A DNA stretch of 64,000 bases from Lacrimispora algidixylanolytica (GTDB taxonomy: Bacteria > Bacillota > Clostridia > Lachnospirales > Lachnospiraceae), in contig NZ_MCIA01000001.1 of the NCBI RefSeq assembly GCF_003609635.1, positions 222,906 to 286,905 of the forward strand, given 5' to 3'. Below the pieces are notes generated by a model. The model made no database searches and had not been told where the DNA came from. It worked only from the letters and a program-made list of their open reading frames with translations. Of this stretch, positions 49,353 to 57,321 are shown in pieces; position 1 is the first letter of the stretch, and every line of letters begins with the position of its first letter. Position numbers and translations under genes: made by a program.

Positions 49353-50783
49353 TTATTCCCCATATACTTCGTTGATTCTGTCTTCATCTACTCCAAAGAA
49401 ATAAGTAACAAGGAATCCGCCTGCGTATGCGGTCAGCATTGCCAGCAAAAATCCCAACTGCTGTCCAGGCTGTACAATCAAAAGACCAAACAAACCGGAA
49501 ACACCCTGTGAAACCGTACCAAGGTGAAGAATGGCAGCCAGGGCTCCTCCAAAACCGCTACCGATACATGCGGTAAGAAAGGACCGTCCAAGAGGCAGAG
49601 TCACTGCATACATGAGAGGTTCCCCGATTCCAAGGATTCCTACTGGTATGGAGTCTTTGATATATCGTTTCAATTTTTTATTTTTTGTTTTTATGTACAA
49701 GGCAAGACCTGCGCCTACCTGGCCTCCACCTGCCATCATAAGGATAGGAAGTAAGTAATTGATGCCCTTTGAGGCACCAGCAGGGTCATTTAACATGGAG
49801 TGAATCGGGGTAAGTGCCTGATGAAGTCCAACGGCTACCAGTGGTAAAAATCCTGCGGACAAGATATAACCACCTACCACTCCCATCTTTTCATAAGCAA
49901 AACTTAACACTGCAAAGATTACTTTTGTTAGACCTGCTCCCAGAGGCTGGATTACCAGCAATGCTACGATACCACCAATAATCAGTACCAAAAGTGGGCT
50001 TATAAAGGTATCGATAAGATCCGGGATATGTTTGCGGATTTTCTTCTCCAATACGGCAAAGAACATACCTGCAATTAAAGCTGCCAAAAGACCACCTGAA
50101 GCCGGGTTAAAGACGGAATTGGTAATTGGCAAGATGATCTGGTTATCCTTAATGGTTGCCAAAAGTGGCATGGCAGGATTGACTATGGACATAGCTCCTG
50201 CGATGGCACCAAGAGCACCAGAGCCACCAAATTCCCTAGCGGCATTATAGCCTACCAAAATAGGTAGATAAGCAAATAAAGCCCAGCCCATGGTGCGGAT
50301 GCAAGCATACCACCAAACTCCATTTAAGGCGCCTCCAGTGGAAACATTGATTACATTGCAGATTCCATTAATAAGTCCTGCTGCAATAATTCCAGGTAAC
50401 AGTGCCACGAAAATATTAGCTATTTTCTTTAGAAACCGCTGAACTGGTTTATCGTATTTTGCCTTCTGTACTGCTTTGTTTTCTCTTGCCACATCCTGGG
50501 TGTCCTGAGCTTCCCCGTCTTGTGCCTGGCCTTTGGAAAGTCCGGTAAGCTGATAGAACTCATCGAGAACTTTATTTACCTTTCCCGGTCCAAAGACAAT
50601 CTGGAGTGTATCGCTCTCCACCACGCCAAGTACCCCATCTAGCTTTTTGATTTTCTCAAGTTCAACCTTTGATGTGTCTTTTAACCCAATGCGAAGTCTT
50701 GTCATACAGGCGGCATTGGAAGTAATATTAGACGCTCCTCCTAGAAGTACCAATAAATCTTTACTGATCTGCTTATAATTCAT
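49353..50783 (-). CDS. murP: PTS EIIBC, N-acetylmuramic acid/muropeptide type
   Basis: A 476-aa PTS permease of the glucose superfamily. The EIIB domain (1-80) has phosphorylated Cys26 in ASNITSNAACMTRLRIGL; an acidic linker follows, then EIIC with ten or so membrane segments (FVALLPGIIAAGLINGICNVIN, GIGEPLMYAVTLPLGR with the substrate-binding Glu). There is no EIIA domain, as in MurP of other bacteria, so EIIA of the glucose system must supply the phosphate. Its neighbours, murQ and mupG, point to uptake of MurNAc or MurNAc-GlcNAc from peptidoglycan with phosphorylation at C6. Confidence 0.88.
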   Translation of the reverse strand: MNYKQISKDLLVLLGGASNITSNAACMTRLRIGLKDTSKVELEKIKKLDGVLGVVESDTLQIVFGPGKVNKVLDEFYQLTGLSKGQAQDGEAQDTQDVARENKAVQKAKYDKPVQRFLKKIANIFVALLPGIIAAGLINGICNVINVSTGGALNGVWWYACIRTMGWALFAYLPILVGYNAAREFGGSGALGAIAGAMSIVNPAMPLLATIKDNQIILPITNSVFNPASGGLLAALIAGMFFAVLEKKIRKHIPDLIDTFISPLLVLIIGGIVALLVIQPLGAGLTKVIFAVLSFAYEKMGVVGGYILSAGFLPLVAVGLHQALTPIHSMLNDPAGASKGINYLLPILMMAGGGQVGAGLALYIKTKNKKLKRYIKDSIPVGILGIGEPLMYAVTLPLGRSFLTACIGSGFGGALAAILHLGTVSQGVSGLFGLLIVQPGQQLGFLLAMLTAYAGGFLVTYFFGVDEDRINEVYGE

Positions 50784-50828
50784 AAGTCACCCTCCTCTAT
50801 CTATGTTTTTTTATACTAAACTTATCTT

Positions 50829-51740
50829 TTAAAACTCCTTTCTATCTATACTAAAAGCCTTTCGGATATTCCCTCCAGCTTCTACTATCATCTCTCTGGC
50901 TGTAGCAGCATCACATTCAGCTAAAATCATTAAAATAGCTGTCTTCACATGACCGTCTGACTGTTCCAAAACGTCTTTCGCTTTCTCGCGGCTGCATTCG
51001 GTAGCGGTCATTACAATGTTTTGAGATCGAACCACCAGCTTTTCATTGCTCTGCTTTACGTCCACCATAAGGTTTTCATAAACCTTTCCAACTCCAATCA
51101 TACTGCCTGTTGATATCATGTTCAGAATCATCTTCTGAGCGGTACCTGCTTTTAATCTGGTGGAGCCAGTCAGTACCTCCGGGCCTGTTAAAGGTTCTAT
51201 GGCAAGCAGTGCTTCTCTGCCGATATCGGAATCCTGGTTACAAGCTATGGCAACTGTCTTACAACCCATGTGACCAGCAAACCGAAGCCCATGGATCACA
51301 TAAGGGGTTCTGCCAGAAGCCGCCAGACCAATTACAATGTCTTCTTTTCTTAGACCAATTCCCTTTAATTCCTCTTCACAAAGAGTCTTACTGTCCTCTG
51401 CGCCTTCGACTGCTTCTACAAATGCCTGATCGCCTCCTGCTATGAGTCCCACTACCAGTTCTTTGGGAACTCCAAAGGTGGGAGGGCATTCCACGGCATC
51501 TAAAACGCCTAGTCTGCCTGAGGTTCCGGCTCCAATGTATATAATTCTACCACCTGATTTCAGACTCTCCGTTGCCCACGTAATGGCCTGGTCCACAGAA
51601 GGAAGGATTTCTTTGATGGCTCTTACTACATTTCCATCCTCATGATTCATAATGGAAGCAATTTCAAGGGGAGTCATCTGATCCAGGTTCATGGTATCCG
51701 GATTACGCATCTCTGTGGTTAATTTTGATAAATCTATCAT
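50829..51740 (-). CDS. murQ: N-acetylmuramic acid 6-phosphate etherase
   Basis: A 303-aa SIS-domain lyase that cleaves the D-lactyl ether of MurNAc-6-phosphate to give GlcNAc-6-phosphate and lactate. LTTEMRNPDTMNLDQMTPLEIASIMN opens the protein. GGRIIYIGAGTSGRLGVLDAVECPPTFG near 62-89 is the signature with the catalytic Glu, and VEGAEDS, GLAASGRTPYV and TGSTRLKAGTAQK follow. ATG 51740 has GGAGG about ten bases upstream; the frame is open to 51794 into the regulator gene. It is the second gene of the murR-murQ-murP-mupG operon. Confidence 0.95.
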   Translation of the reverse strand: MIDLSKLTTEMRNPDTMNLDQMTPLEIASIMNHEDGNVVRAIKEILPSVDQAITWATESLKSGGRIIYIGAGTSGRLGVLDAVECPPTFGVPKELVVGLIAGGDQAFVEAVEGAEDSKTLCEEELKGIGLRKEDIVIGLAASGRTPYVIHGLRFAGHMGCKTVAIACNQDSDIGREALLAIEPLTGPEVLTGSTRLKAGTAQKMILNMISTGSMIGVGKVYENLMVDVKQSNEKLVVRSQNIVMTATECSREKAKDVLEQSDGHVKTAILMILAECDAATAREMIVEAGGNIRKAFSIDRKEF

Positions 51741-51742
51741 TT

Positions 51743-52591
51743 TTACGTTCCTCCGTCCTTTTGTATGTGGGTCCTGCCAAATTGTTTCATACAAAATTCG
51801 TAATTTCGGTTTACATAAGCTGTGAACAAGACGTCTATTACATTCAATTGAGTAATTCTCGATGACATGGCTCCGCTTCTGTGTATTAGCTCTGTAGCAG
51901 CTATGGGTAATACAAAATCAGCCTCTGCTGCCAGCTTGGAATCCACTGCCCTGGTGATTGCAATCACCTTTGAGCCATTTGCCTTGGCTTCCTTTGCACA
52001 AGTAAGCATCTCTTTTGTCAGACCGGAGTAGCTTATGACAATGGCTAGGTCATCCTTTTTTAAGTTCTTTGCGGTTAAAAACTGTGCGTGCCAGTCGTCA
52101 CATACATTGCAGATCACATCGGCTCGAAGCAACTTTAAATATAAATCTCTAGCCACCAACAGAGAAGTACCTAGACCGAATAAGGTTACGGTTCTGCTGG
52201 TTTCCAAAAGCTTCACACATTCCGTAATAACCTTTGGCTCTAGAAGCTTTCTAGTAGTTTCCAGTGATTCGATGTTTTTCTTTGTTACCTTATAGATGAT
52301 ATCCTCCACCGAGTCCTCTGGTGTGATAGTCTGAAATGAGATTTCCTTGCTCTCCCAAAACAACGCCACCTCATAGGTTAGGGTATTTTGGAAGTCCTTA
52401 TACCCCTTGCAGCCCAGCTTTTTACAAAGCCTTACAACAGTGGCAGGTGAAGTATACGTTTCCTTTGCAATCTCCTTAATGCTCTTTCTCAGCATTGATT
52501 CTGGATTTCTCTGAAGCCGGACCATCAACTCCTTTTCCGCTTCCCCTGCATACTGGAGATAGTCCTCGATTCTAACAAGCAGTCCTTTCAT
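51743..52591 (-). CDS. murR: MurR/RpiR family transcriptional regulator
   Basis: A 282-aa regulator. The N-terminal HTH_6 has SIKEIAKETYTSPATVVRLCKKLGCKGYKDF near 36-66. A SIS sugar-phosphate-binding domain (about 110-260) has TVTLFGLGTSLLVARDLYLKLLR and LAIVISYSGLTKEMLTCAKEAK. The ligand expected in this family context is MurNAc-6-phosphate. ATG 52591 has AGAGAGG nine bases upstream; ATG 52600 is an alternative. The gene is first in the operon, two bases before murQ, so it probably autoregulates the set. Confidence 0.9.
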   Translation of the reverse strand: MKGLLVRIEDYLQYAGEAEKELMVRLQRNPESMLRKSIKEIAKETYTSPATVVRLCKKLGCKGYKDFQNTLTYEVALFWESKEISFQTITPEDSVEDIIYKVTKKNIESLETTRKLLEPKVITECVKLLETSRTVTLFGLGTSLLVARDLYLKLLRADVICNVCDDWHAQFLTAKNLKKDDLAIVISYSGLTKEMLTCAKEAKANGSKVIAITRAVDSKLAAEADFVLPIAATELIHRSGAMSSRITQLNVIDVLFTAYVNRNYEFCMKQFGRTHIQKDGGT

Positions 52592-52778
52592 AAGCCCCAT
52601 CCTCTCTGAATGGCCAGATGAAATAATGATCTTATCTCACAATTTATGTTAATTTCATTCTAGCCCTTTTGTTTTAAAGTTTCAATATTTGGCCAAACTT
52701 ATGAAACTTAGTTTCATTATATGATAGTTTTTCACAAGAAAAAAGCCCCTATTTTTCTTAGAACAAGCCATAGAAAAA

Positions 52779-52820
52779 AAGCCTTCTCTTCTTCCGTTGT
52801 TTTTGGAGAAGAAAAGGCTT
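52779..52820 (-). terminator. Terminator of the PfpI-WYL unit
   Basis: AAGCCTT (52779-52785) and AAGGCTT (52814-52820) with a TTCTTC-type inner stem, followed on the minus strand by seven T. It lies just past the PfpI gene stop. Confidence 0.8.
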
Positions 52821-52857
52821 ATTTCCATCCTTAAAAAAAAGTGCCCACCAGGCTAGT

Positions 52858-53484
52858 TTAATTTTTTATTTGCAAGGCGCTTACTAATTCCATAAAACGT
52901 TCTGGATTGCCCGTTGAAAAGTAGCGGTACCAGGAATCAATCACTTCTTTTGAATAAATAGACAGGCATTCCATAATATCTTTTGCCCACAAAAGACTTC
53001 CTGCGGAGCTGGCGGTAATTACATTCTCAGCCCTTACCGACATTTGATTGACGTAGAGGCTATTACCAGTGTATTCCCTGGAACAACCTGAGAGAAACTC
53101 CACTGAGTTGCTGGTGTGTTTTCTGCTGTTTAAGATTCCAAGGTCCGCCAAAGCAAGCGTTGCCCCACATATGGCGGCAACCGGTATCTTTCGCTCCATA
53201 CAAGTTAAAACCAAATCAAGTACTGGTTTGTGCTGCTCTTCCTTCCAGGTATCTGCTCCGGGTAGGAGTAAGGCTCCTATGGAGTCCTCTTTGATTTCAC
53301 CTATAGAACAGTCCGGTATCATGGTCATACCTCCAAGGGTTTTGATGGGAGCCTTTGTAATTCCCACTGTTTTCACCTGATACTTGACCTCACCTGCCAT
53401 TGCCTGCATACTGAGTCCCTGGAGAATATAACCGGTTTCCCAGTCCGCCATGGTATCTAGGAGATAAAGATATATGTTTTTCAT
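52858..53484 (-). CDS. DJ-1/PfpI family protein
   Basis: A 208-aa class I glutamine-amidotransferase-like protein of the DJ-1/PfpI superfamily. YLYLLDTMADWETGYI at 5-20 holds the conserved Glu16, LLLPGADTW near 72-80 is typical, and the nucleophile is C106 in VAAICGATLALADLGIL. Similar stand-alone proteins are called DJ-1/PfpI family glutamine amidotransferase or protease; they act as stress proteins, glyoxalases or hydrolases. Its start overlaps the end of the WYL regulator gene by four bases, so the regulator likely controls it, or they are simply coexpressed. Confidence 0.85.
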   Translation of the reverse strand: MKNIYLYLLDTMADWETGYILQGLSMQAMAGEVKYQVKTVGITKAPIKTLGGMTMIPDCSIGEIKEDSIGALLLPGADTWKEEQHKPVLDLVLTCMERKIPVAAICGATLALADLGILNSRKHTSNSVEFLSGCSREYTGNSLYVNQMSVRAENVITASSAGSLLWAKDIMECLSIYSKEVIDSWYRYFSTGNPERFMELVSALQIKN

Positions 53485-54413
53485 TTGTTATCCTCTATTT
53501 TCTCATAATTTTTCAAGATATCCACACAATCCTTTTGGATTCGTTCCATCAGTGACTCTGGTTCTAATACCTTCGCATCGGCTCCAAAGGATAAAAGCAC
53601 CCCATACCAAAACGTCTCATCCTCTGGTACCCGAATTTCACATTCAAAATCACCGGCATCAGATTCCTTTGTAATGGAAGCACCCAGATATTCCCGACAT
53701 TTGGACCTTAGCCTGTCCCGGCACAAAAGGCGCACCTTGATTTTTTTCCGCTGATCCTCTCCATGTTCTAGAAATTCTTTGACTTCTTTTATGTTATGTG
53801 TTCTTCCATTTTCCTCACTAGTCGTGTTCAAGTCATCCATCCGTGCCACCTTATACATGCGGTACTCTTGATACTTTAAGTGATAGCCGATTAAATACCA
53901 ATGATACCACCGGTATATGGTGCACACCGGTTCTACCACCACCTGGCTTTTTTCATCTCTGGCATTGGTATAAGCAAATGACACTCTCACCTTTTTCTGA
54001 GTCCATTGGTTTAGCAGATACAAAAGTTCATTGGTATCCCTGTTCTCATGGACAACGCTTAGGTCCAGAACCATAGGAGACTTTTGTGGAGAAGAAAGAC
54101 ATTCCAACTTTTCCAACGTGGCTTCCAGCTCCTTATCATGATAAGCGGAGGCCAACCCCTGTAAAGCACTGACTACAAAGCTGTAATCGATCTCACCAGC
54201 CACCTGCCTGTGCATCTGAAAGGTTTCCATAATTTCAAACCCACCATCGGTTCCAAAATTAGAGGACACGGGAATCCCAGCCAGGCAAAGAGTGTCCATA
54301 TCCCTCATAATGGTCCGTATGGAGACTTCAAAATGCTCTGCCAGCACAGACGCCTTTGTTCTCCCATGGTTTAATAAATAAATGGTGATGCCTAACAGGC
54401 GGTCAATCTTCAT
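53481..54413 (-). CDS. YafY-type WYL-domain transcriptional regulator
   Basis: A 310-aa regulator. The N-terminal HTH_11 (about 1-60) reads RLLGITIYLLNHGRTKASVLAEHFEVSIRTIMRDMDTLCLAGIPV. The WYL domain (about 135-215) contains VCTIYRWYHWYLIGYHLKYQEYRMYKVARM, and a WCX-type C-terminal extension follows. WYL domains bind nucleic acid or nucleotide ligands. The gene lies 6 bases after the GNAT gene and overlaps PfpI by four bases, so three genes form one unit. Confidence 0.9.
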   Translation of the reverse strand: MKIDRLLGITIYLLNHGRTKASVLAEHFEVSIRTIMRDMDTLCLAGIPVSSNFGTDGGFEIMETFQMHRQVAGEIDYSFVVSALQGLASAYHDKELEATLEKLECLSSPQKSPMVLDLSVVHENRDTNELLYLLNQWTQKKVRVSFAYTNARDEKSQVVVEPVCTIYRWYHWYLIGYHLKYQEYRMYKVARMDDLNTTSEENGRTHNIKEVKEFLEHGEDQRKKIKVRLLCRDRLRSKCREYLGASITKESDAGDFECEIRVPEDETFWYGVLLSFGADAKVLEPESLMERIQKDCVDILKNYEKIEDNK

Positions 54414-54419
54414 TTTCTT

Positions 54420-54992
54420 TTACTCCTGTGTTTTTGTAAGAACGAAATAATCTCCATATTCCGTTCCATCATGACCAATCAGCTTATAATCCGTTGGTGA
54501 AAATCCAAGTTGATTCAGGGCCTCAATTCTGATTCCAGCTTCTTTGACGGCCTTGGTGGCTATGAATTGACAGTGAAATCCTTCCCAGGTGTTTCGTATC
54601 ACTAAGGAGAGTATGTCCGTAATCACCTCTTTCCTTTCATAATCGCTGCGAAGATCCAATCGTAATAAGCCGCAATCATTAAAATAATCCGTAGAATCCC
54701 GATGAAACAGTTCTATGGTCCCCACCACTTCCTCTTTCTCTTTTCCAAAGATTGTCCACCGCACATACCGCTTCTTTTCATATTCCATAATCCAAAATTG
54801 GATTGCCTCTTCCATACGGTCTAAGGTCCTATAATAAAATCGGTCTCCATGGCAATTATCGCTGTTAAAAAGTGGAACGGACCGTTCATCACTATAAACC
54901 TTTAATAAATCAGGCGCATCCTCCATGGATACAAACGTAAGAATATACCGGTCGTTTTCCAGCACCGGACAGCTTTTATATACATCTTCCAT
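54420..54992 (-). CDS. GNAT family N-acetyltransferase
   Basis: A 190-aa RimL-like GNAT. Its opening CPVLENDRYILTFVSMEDAPDLLKVYSDER is typical of Acetyltransf_3. GTIELFHRDSTDYFNDCGLLRLDLRSDYERKEVITDILSLV covers the central strands and a modified acetyl-CoA loop (RSDYERKEVI instead of QxxGxG/A), so CoA binding may be altered. The C-terminus ends EALNQLGFSPTDYKLIGHDGTEYGDYFVL. A GGAGG site precedes the ATG. It is the first gene of the unit with the WYL regulator. Confidence 0.78.
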   Translation of the reverse strand: MEDVYKSCPVLENDRYILTFVSMEDAPDLLKVYSDERSVPLFNSDNCHGDRFYYRTLDRMEEAIQFWIMEYEKKRYVRWTIFGKEKEEVVGTIELFHRDSTDYFNDCGLLRLDLRSDYERKEVITDILSLVIRNTWEGFHCQFIATKAVKEAGIRIEALNQLGFSPTDYKLIGHDGTEYGDYFVLTKTQE

Positions 54993-55025
54993 TTAAATCT
55001 CCTCCTTTTAGCCTATCATAGCGAA

Positions 55026-55055
55026 ATGACTATGACACCTGTATGTCATAGTCAT
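55026..55055. repeat. Perfect palindrome between allE-like gene and GNAT gene
   Basis: ATGACTATGACA (55026-55037) and TGTCATAGTCAT (55044-55055) are perfect 12-bp complements with a 6-base loop. T runs on either side are short, so it could be a terminator of the 55084-55875 gene or an operator for the GNAT-WYL-PfpI unit. Confidence 0.6.
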
Positions 55056-55083
55056 ATTTTGCCTGTACTGATTCGTTTTCCAT

Positions 55084-55875
55084 TTATAGTCTTACATCAC
55101 GATTGCAATCCTTTGAGTAGATATAAGCAAATAAATCTTCCCGGCCAACTCCATATGCCGCCTGGGGACAATAGGCTCCCATAAACAGGTAATCCCCCTT
55201 CTTAACAGGAATCCAATCCTGATCCAGAACATACATACCTTCGCCGGAGTAGATATAAGCTCCATGTTCCTGGACATGAGTTTCAATATATCCATGACAA
55301 GCCCCTGGCTTAAAGGCAAGGATATGAAAGTTTATGTCAAAGCCTAAGTTCGTTGCGGAAGGAAGAAAATCCTTTACCAGCACATCGTCCATACCTTCAT
55401 AATGAACCCAATCCACATCATTGATGTTACCAATTACCGTATGGGCTTCATATCCCTCAATTCGGTGATACAATCGTTTATATAAAAAGCATCTGGCACT
55501 GGTATCTCCTGTATTTTCAAAGTGAAGCTGGGTTCCGTCTGGGCAGTAGATATAGCCGCCGTCTGTAACCTGCGCTTCCTCATTATCATTCCATACTTTT
55601 ACCGTTCCCTCAAATACATAAAAGAAGATTTCTTCCCCAGAAACACCAAATCCGGTTCTGTTTCCACCTCCTGGCGCTGGGTTTACTAAATAATCCACAA
55701 AAGAAGCCCCAAGTAAGGGAGATCCCAGAATGGTAATCTCGCATTGTTCAAAACCTGGAATCGTATTTTTAACAAGCCCATCTGGTTCGAGGATTGCATA
55801 ATTACCTTTTTTGATGACAGAACGTGTGCTTAGAATGTCTTTGCGGTATCCTGTGTTTCCATTTAAATAACTCAT
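55084..55875 (-). CDS. allE: (S)-ureidoglycine aminohydrolase
   Basis: A 263-aa bicupin. The C-terminal cupin contains the manganese site in the segment GACHGYIETHVQEHGAYIYSG near 203-223 (Glu, His, His and a later Gln). The N-terminal cupin includes SGEEIFFYVFEGTVKVWND. It releases ammonia from (S)-ureidoglycine to give ureidoglycolate in purine/allantoin breakdown. No other allantoin genes (allB, allC, allD) are adjacent, so it either serves a pathway encoded elsewhere or acts on a related compound. An AGGAGG-type site precedes the ATG. Confidence 0.87.
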   Translation of the reverse strand: MSYLNGNTGYRKDILSTRSVIKKGNYAILEPDGLVKNTIPGFEQCEITILGSPLLGASFVDYLVNPAPGGGNRTGFGVSGEEIFFYVFEGTVKVWNDNEEAQVTDGGYIYCPDGTQLHFENTGDTSARCFLYKRLYHRIEGYEAHTVIGNINDVDWVHYEGMDDVLVKDFLPSATNLGFDINFHILAFKPGACHGYIETHVQEHGAYIYSGEGMYVLDQDWIPVKKGDYLFMGAYCPQAAYGVGREDLFAYIYSKDCNRDVRL

Positions 55876-55961
55876 GTTTTCCTCCTAAGATTGTTATGCT
55901 GAAGACTACGCCGTTAGTTAAATGAAATCATAGCATAAAAGCGAGAAATTGCAATAGAAAA

Positions 55962-55995
55962 ATCCGGATTGGAACACTCCTGTTCCAACCCGGAT
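55962..55995 (-). terminator. Terminator of the GH30 gene
   Basis: ATCCGGATTGGAACA (55962-55976) pairs with TGTTCCAACCCGGAT (55981-55995) with one mismatch, followed on the minus strand by TTTTT. Confidence 0.85.
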
Positions 55996-56050
55996 CTTTA
56001 TTATTACAAATTCTTACTAACGACTGCTACCAATGAATGCAGCGTTATTT

Positions 56051-57319
56051 TTACTTTAAATCAACTACAAAGGTGGTAACACTTCTTGCCGGAAGCTGGG
56101 CGGTAAAGGAGCCACCAGATACGGAATAACCAGAACCGTAAGAAAGATTTCTGCTACTGTCTGTCACCCAAGAAGCGACAGAACCTAAGGTACCATTTTG
56201 AATGTTGAATTTCTGGCTGACAGATGAAGTGTTTTTGTTGATTGCTATAATAATGGCTTTTCCTCCGCCCTTATAAGCAGATACATACACATCGTAACCT
56301 GGACTCTTTGTGGCATCCACTCTCACATAACCTGGTCTAACGAATTTTGAGAAATGAGCCATGTTATAACCACGTTTACTAATGGTTCCATCTTCTTTCA
56401 TCGGACCGTACTGTCTTCGAATATACCACCATACATACATCTGGAATTCTGCTTCTACCATAGCATTGTGCATATGAATGGATACTTCGAGTGCTTCTGG
56501 CCATAGGTCTGCGGAATTGTTGTTGCTGTTTGGATGATAAACTTCTGTCATCCACAGTTCCTTCCCTGCTCCTTTTTGTTTAAAGAGAGAATAAGGGAAA
56601 TTACTTACTGGTGTGCCATAAAGATGAGCCCCCAGGATATCCATGTTGGCAAGTGCCTTGGAATCATTTAAAATCGGATCAGATATATTCTTTACATAAG
56701 AAAATGACTCTGGAGCAATGACTTTACAGTTAATGGAGCCTGCATAATTCTTCATAAAATTAAGCATCTCTGCTGGTGTCCACCAAGTCCAGGTATGAGC
56801 ATAATCTGGCTCATTCTGAACGGAGATGGCATAGAGATTGACTCCATTGTTCTTCATATAGGTAACGAAATCATTTAAATGCTGAGCGTATGCGCCGTAC
56901 TTATCATAGCGCAGCCGTTTCTGATTGGCTACACCGTCTCTAGTAAAGGTTTCTACCATATCACTAGGTGGATTCCAAGGAGAAGCAAATACAATCGCTC
57001 CTTTTTCAATTGCCTTTTTTGCGGTTGCCACCTCTTTGCTCCAATTGTTCTTATTCTCATCAACAGACATTCTAAGAACGGAAAAGCCAAGTTGGTTATT
57101 ACCATTTCCAAAGGCAGTTTCTCTTTGAGATGCCGTTAAATCACCAACCCAACCTGGGTGGTTCATACCACCAAAACCACGAATGAGCTGTTTTTGTGAA
57201 GATAAGTTGATATTTGCTTCATTTGATGCGGCTGCTAAACTTGCTCTTAAAAAATCTTCTTGTGGGGTATCTTCCTCAGTTCTAAGAATATTACTTCCTG
57301 CTAATATTTTTTCGTCCAT
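56051..57319 (-). CDS. GH30 subfamily 8 glucuronoxylanase-like enzyme, no signal peptide
   Basis: A 422-aa GH30 enzyme resembling Bacillus XynC. The acid/base Glu170 is in SVQNEPDY and the nucleophile Glu259 in WMTEVYHPN. YVWWYIRRQYGP near 295-305 includes the Arg that in XynC recognises the 4-O-methylglucuronic acid side group. The C-terminal beta domain ends SVTTFVVDL. XynC-type enzymes cut glucuronoxylan outside the cell. Here the N-terminus (MDEKILAGSNILRTEEDTPQ) is hydrophilic with no signal peptide or anchor; no upstream in-frame start with a leader is seen. It lies two bases after the GH43 gene, so the two are cotranscribed. Confidence 0.9.
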   Translation of the reverse strand: MDEKILAGSNILRTEEDTPQEDFLRASLAAASNEANINLSSQKQLIRGFGGMNHPGWVGDLTASQRETAFGNGNNQLGFSVLRMSVDENKNNWSKEVATAKKAIEKGAIVFASPWNPPSDMVETFTRDGVANQKRLRYDKYGAYAQHLNDFVTYMKNNGVNLYAISVQNEPDYAHTWTWWTPAEMLNFMKNYAGSINCKVIAPESFSYVKNISDPILNDSKALANMDILGAHLYGTPVSNFPYSLFKQKGAGKELWMTEVYHPNSNNNSADLWPEALEVSIHMHNAMVEAEFQMYVWWYIRRQYGPMKEDGTISKRGYNMAHFSKFVRPGYVRVDATKSPGYDVYVSAYKGGGKAIIIAINKNTSSVSQKFNIQNGTLGSVASWVTDSSRNLSYGSGYSVSGGSFTAQLPARSVTTFVVDLK

Positions 57320-57321
57320 TC

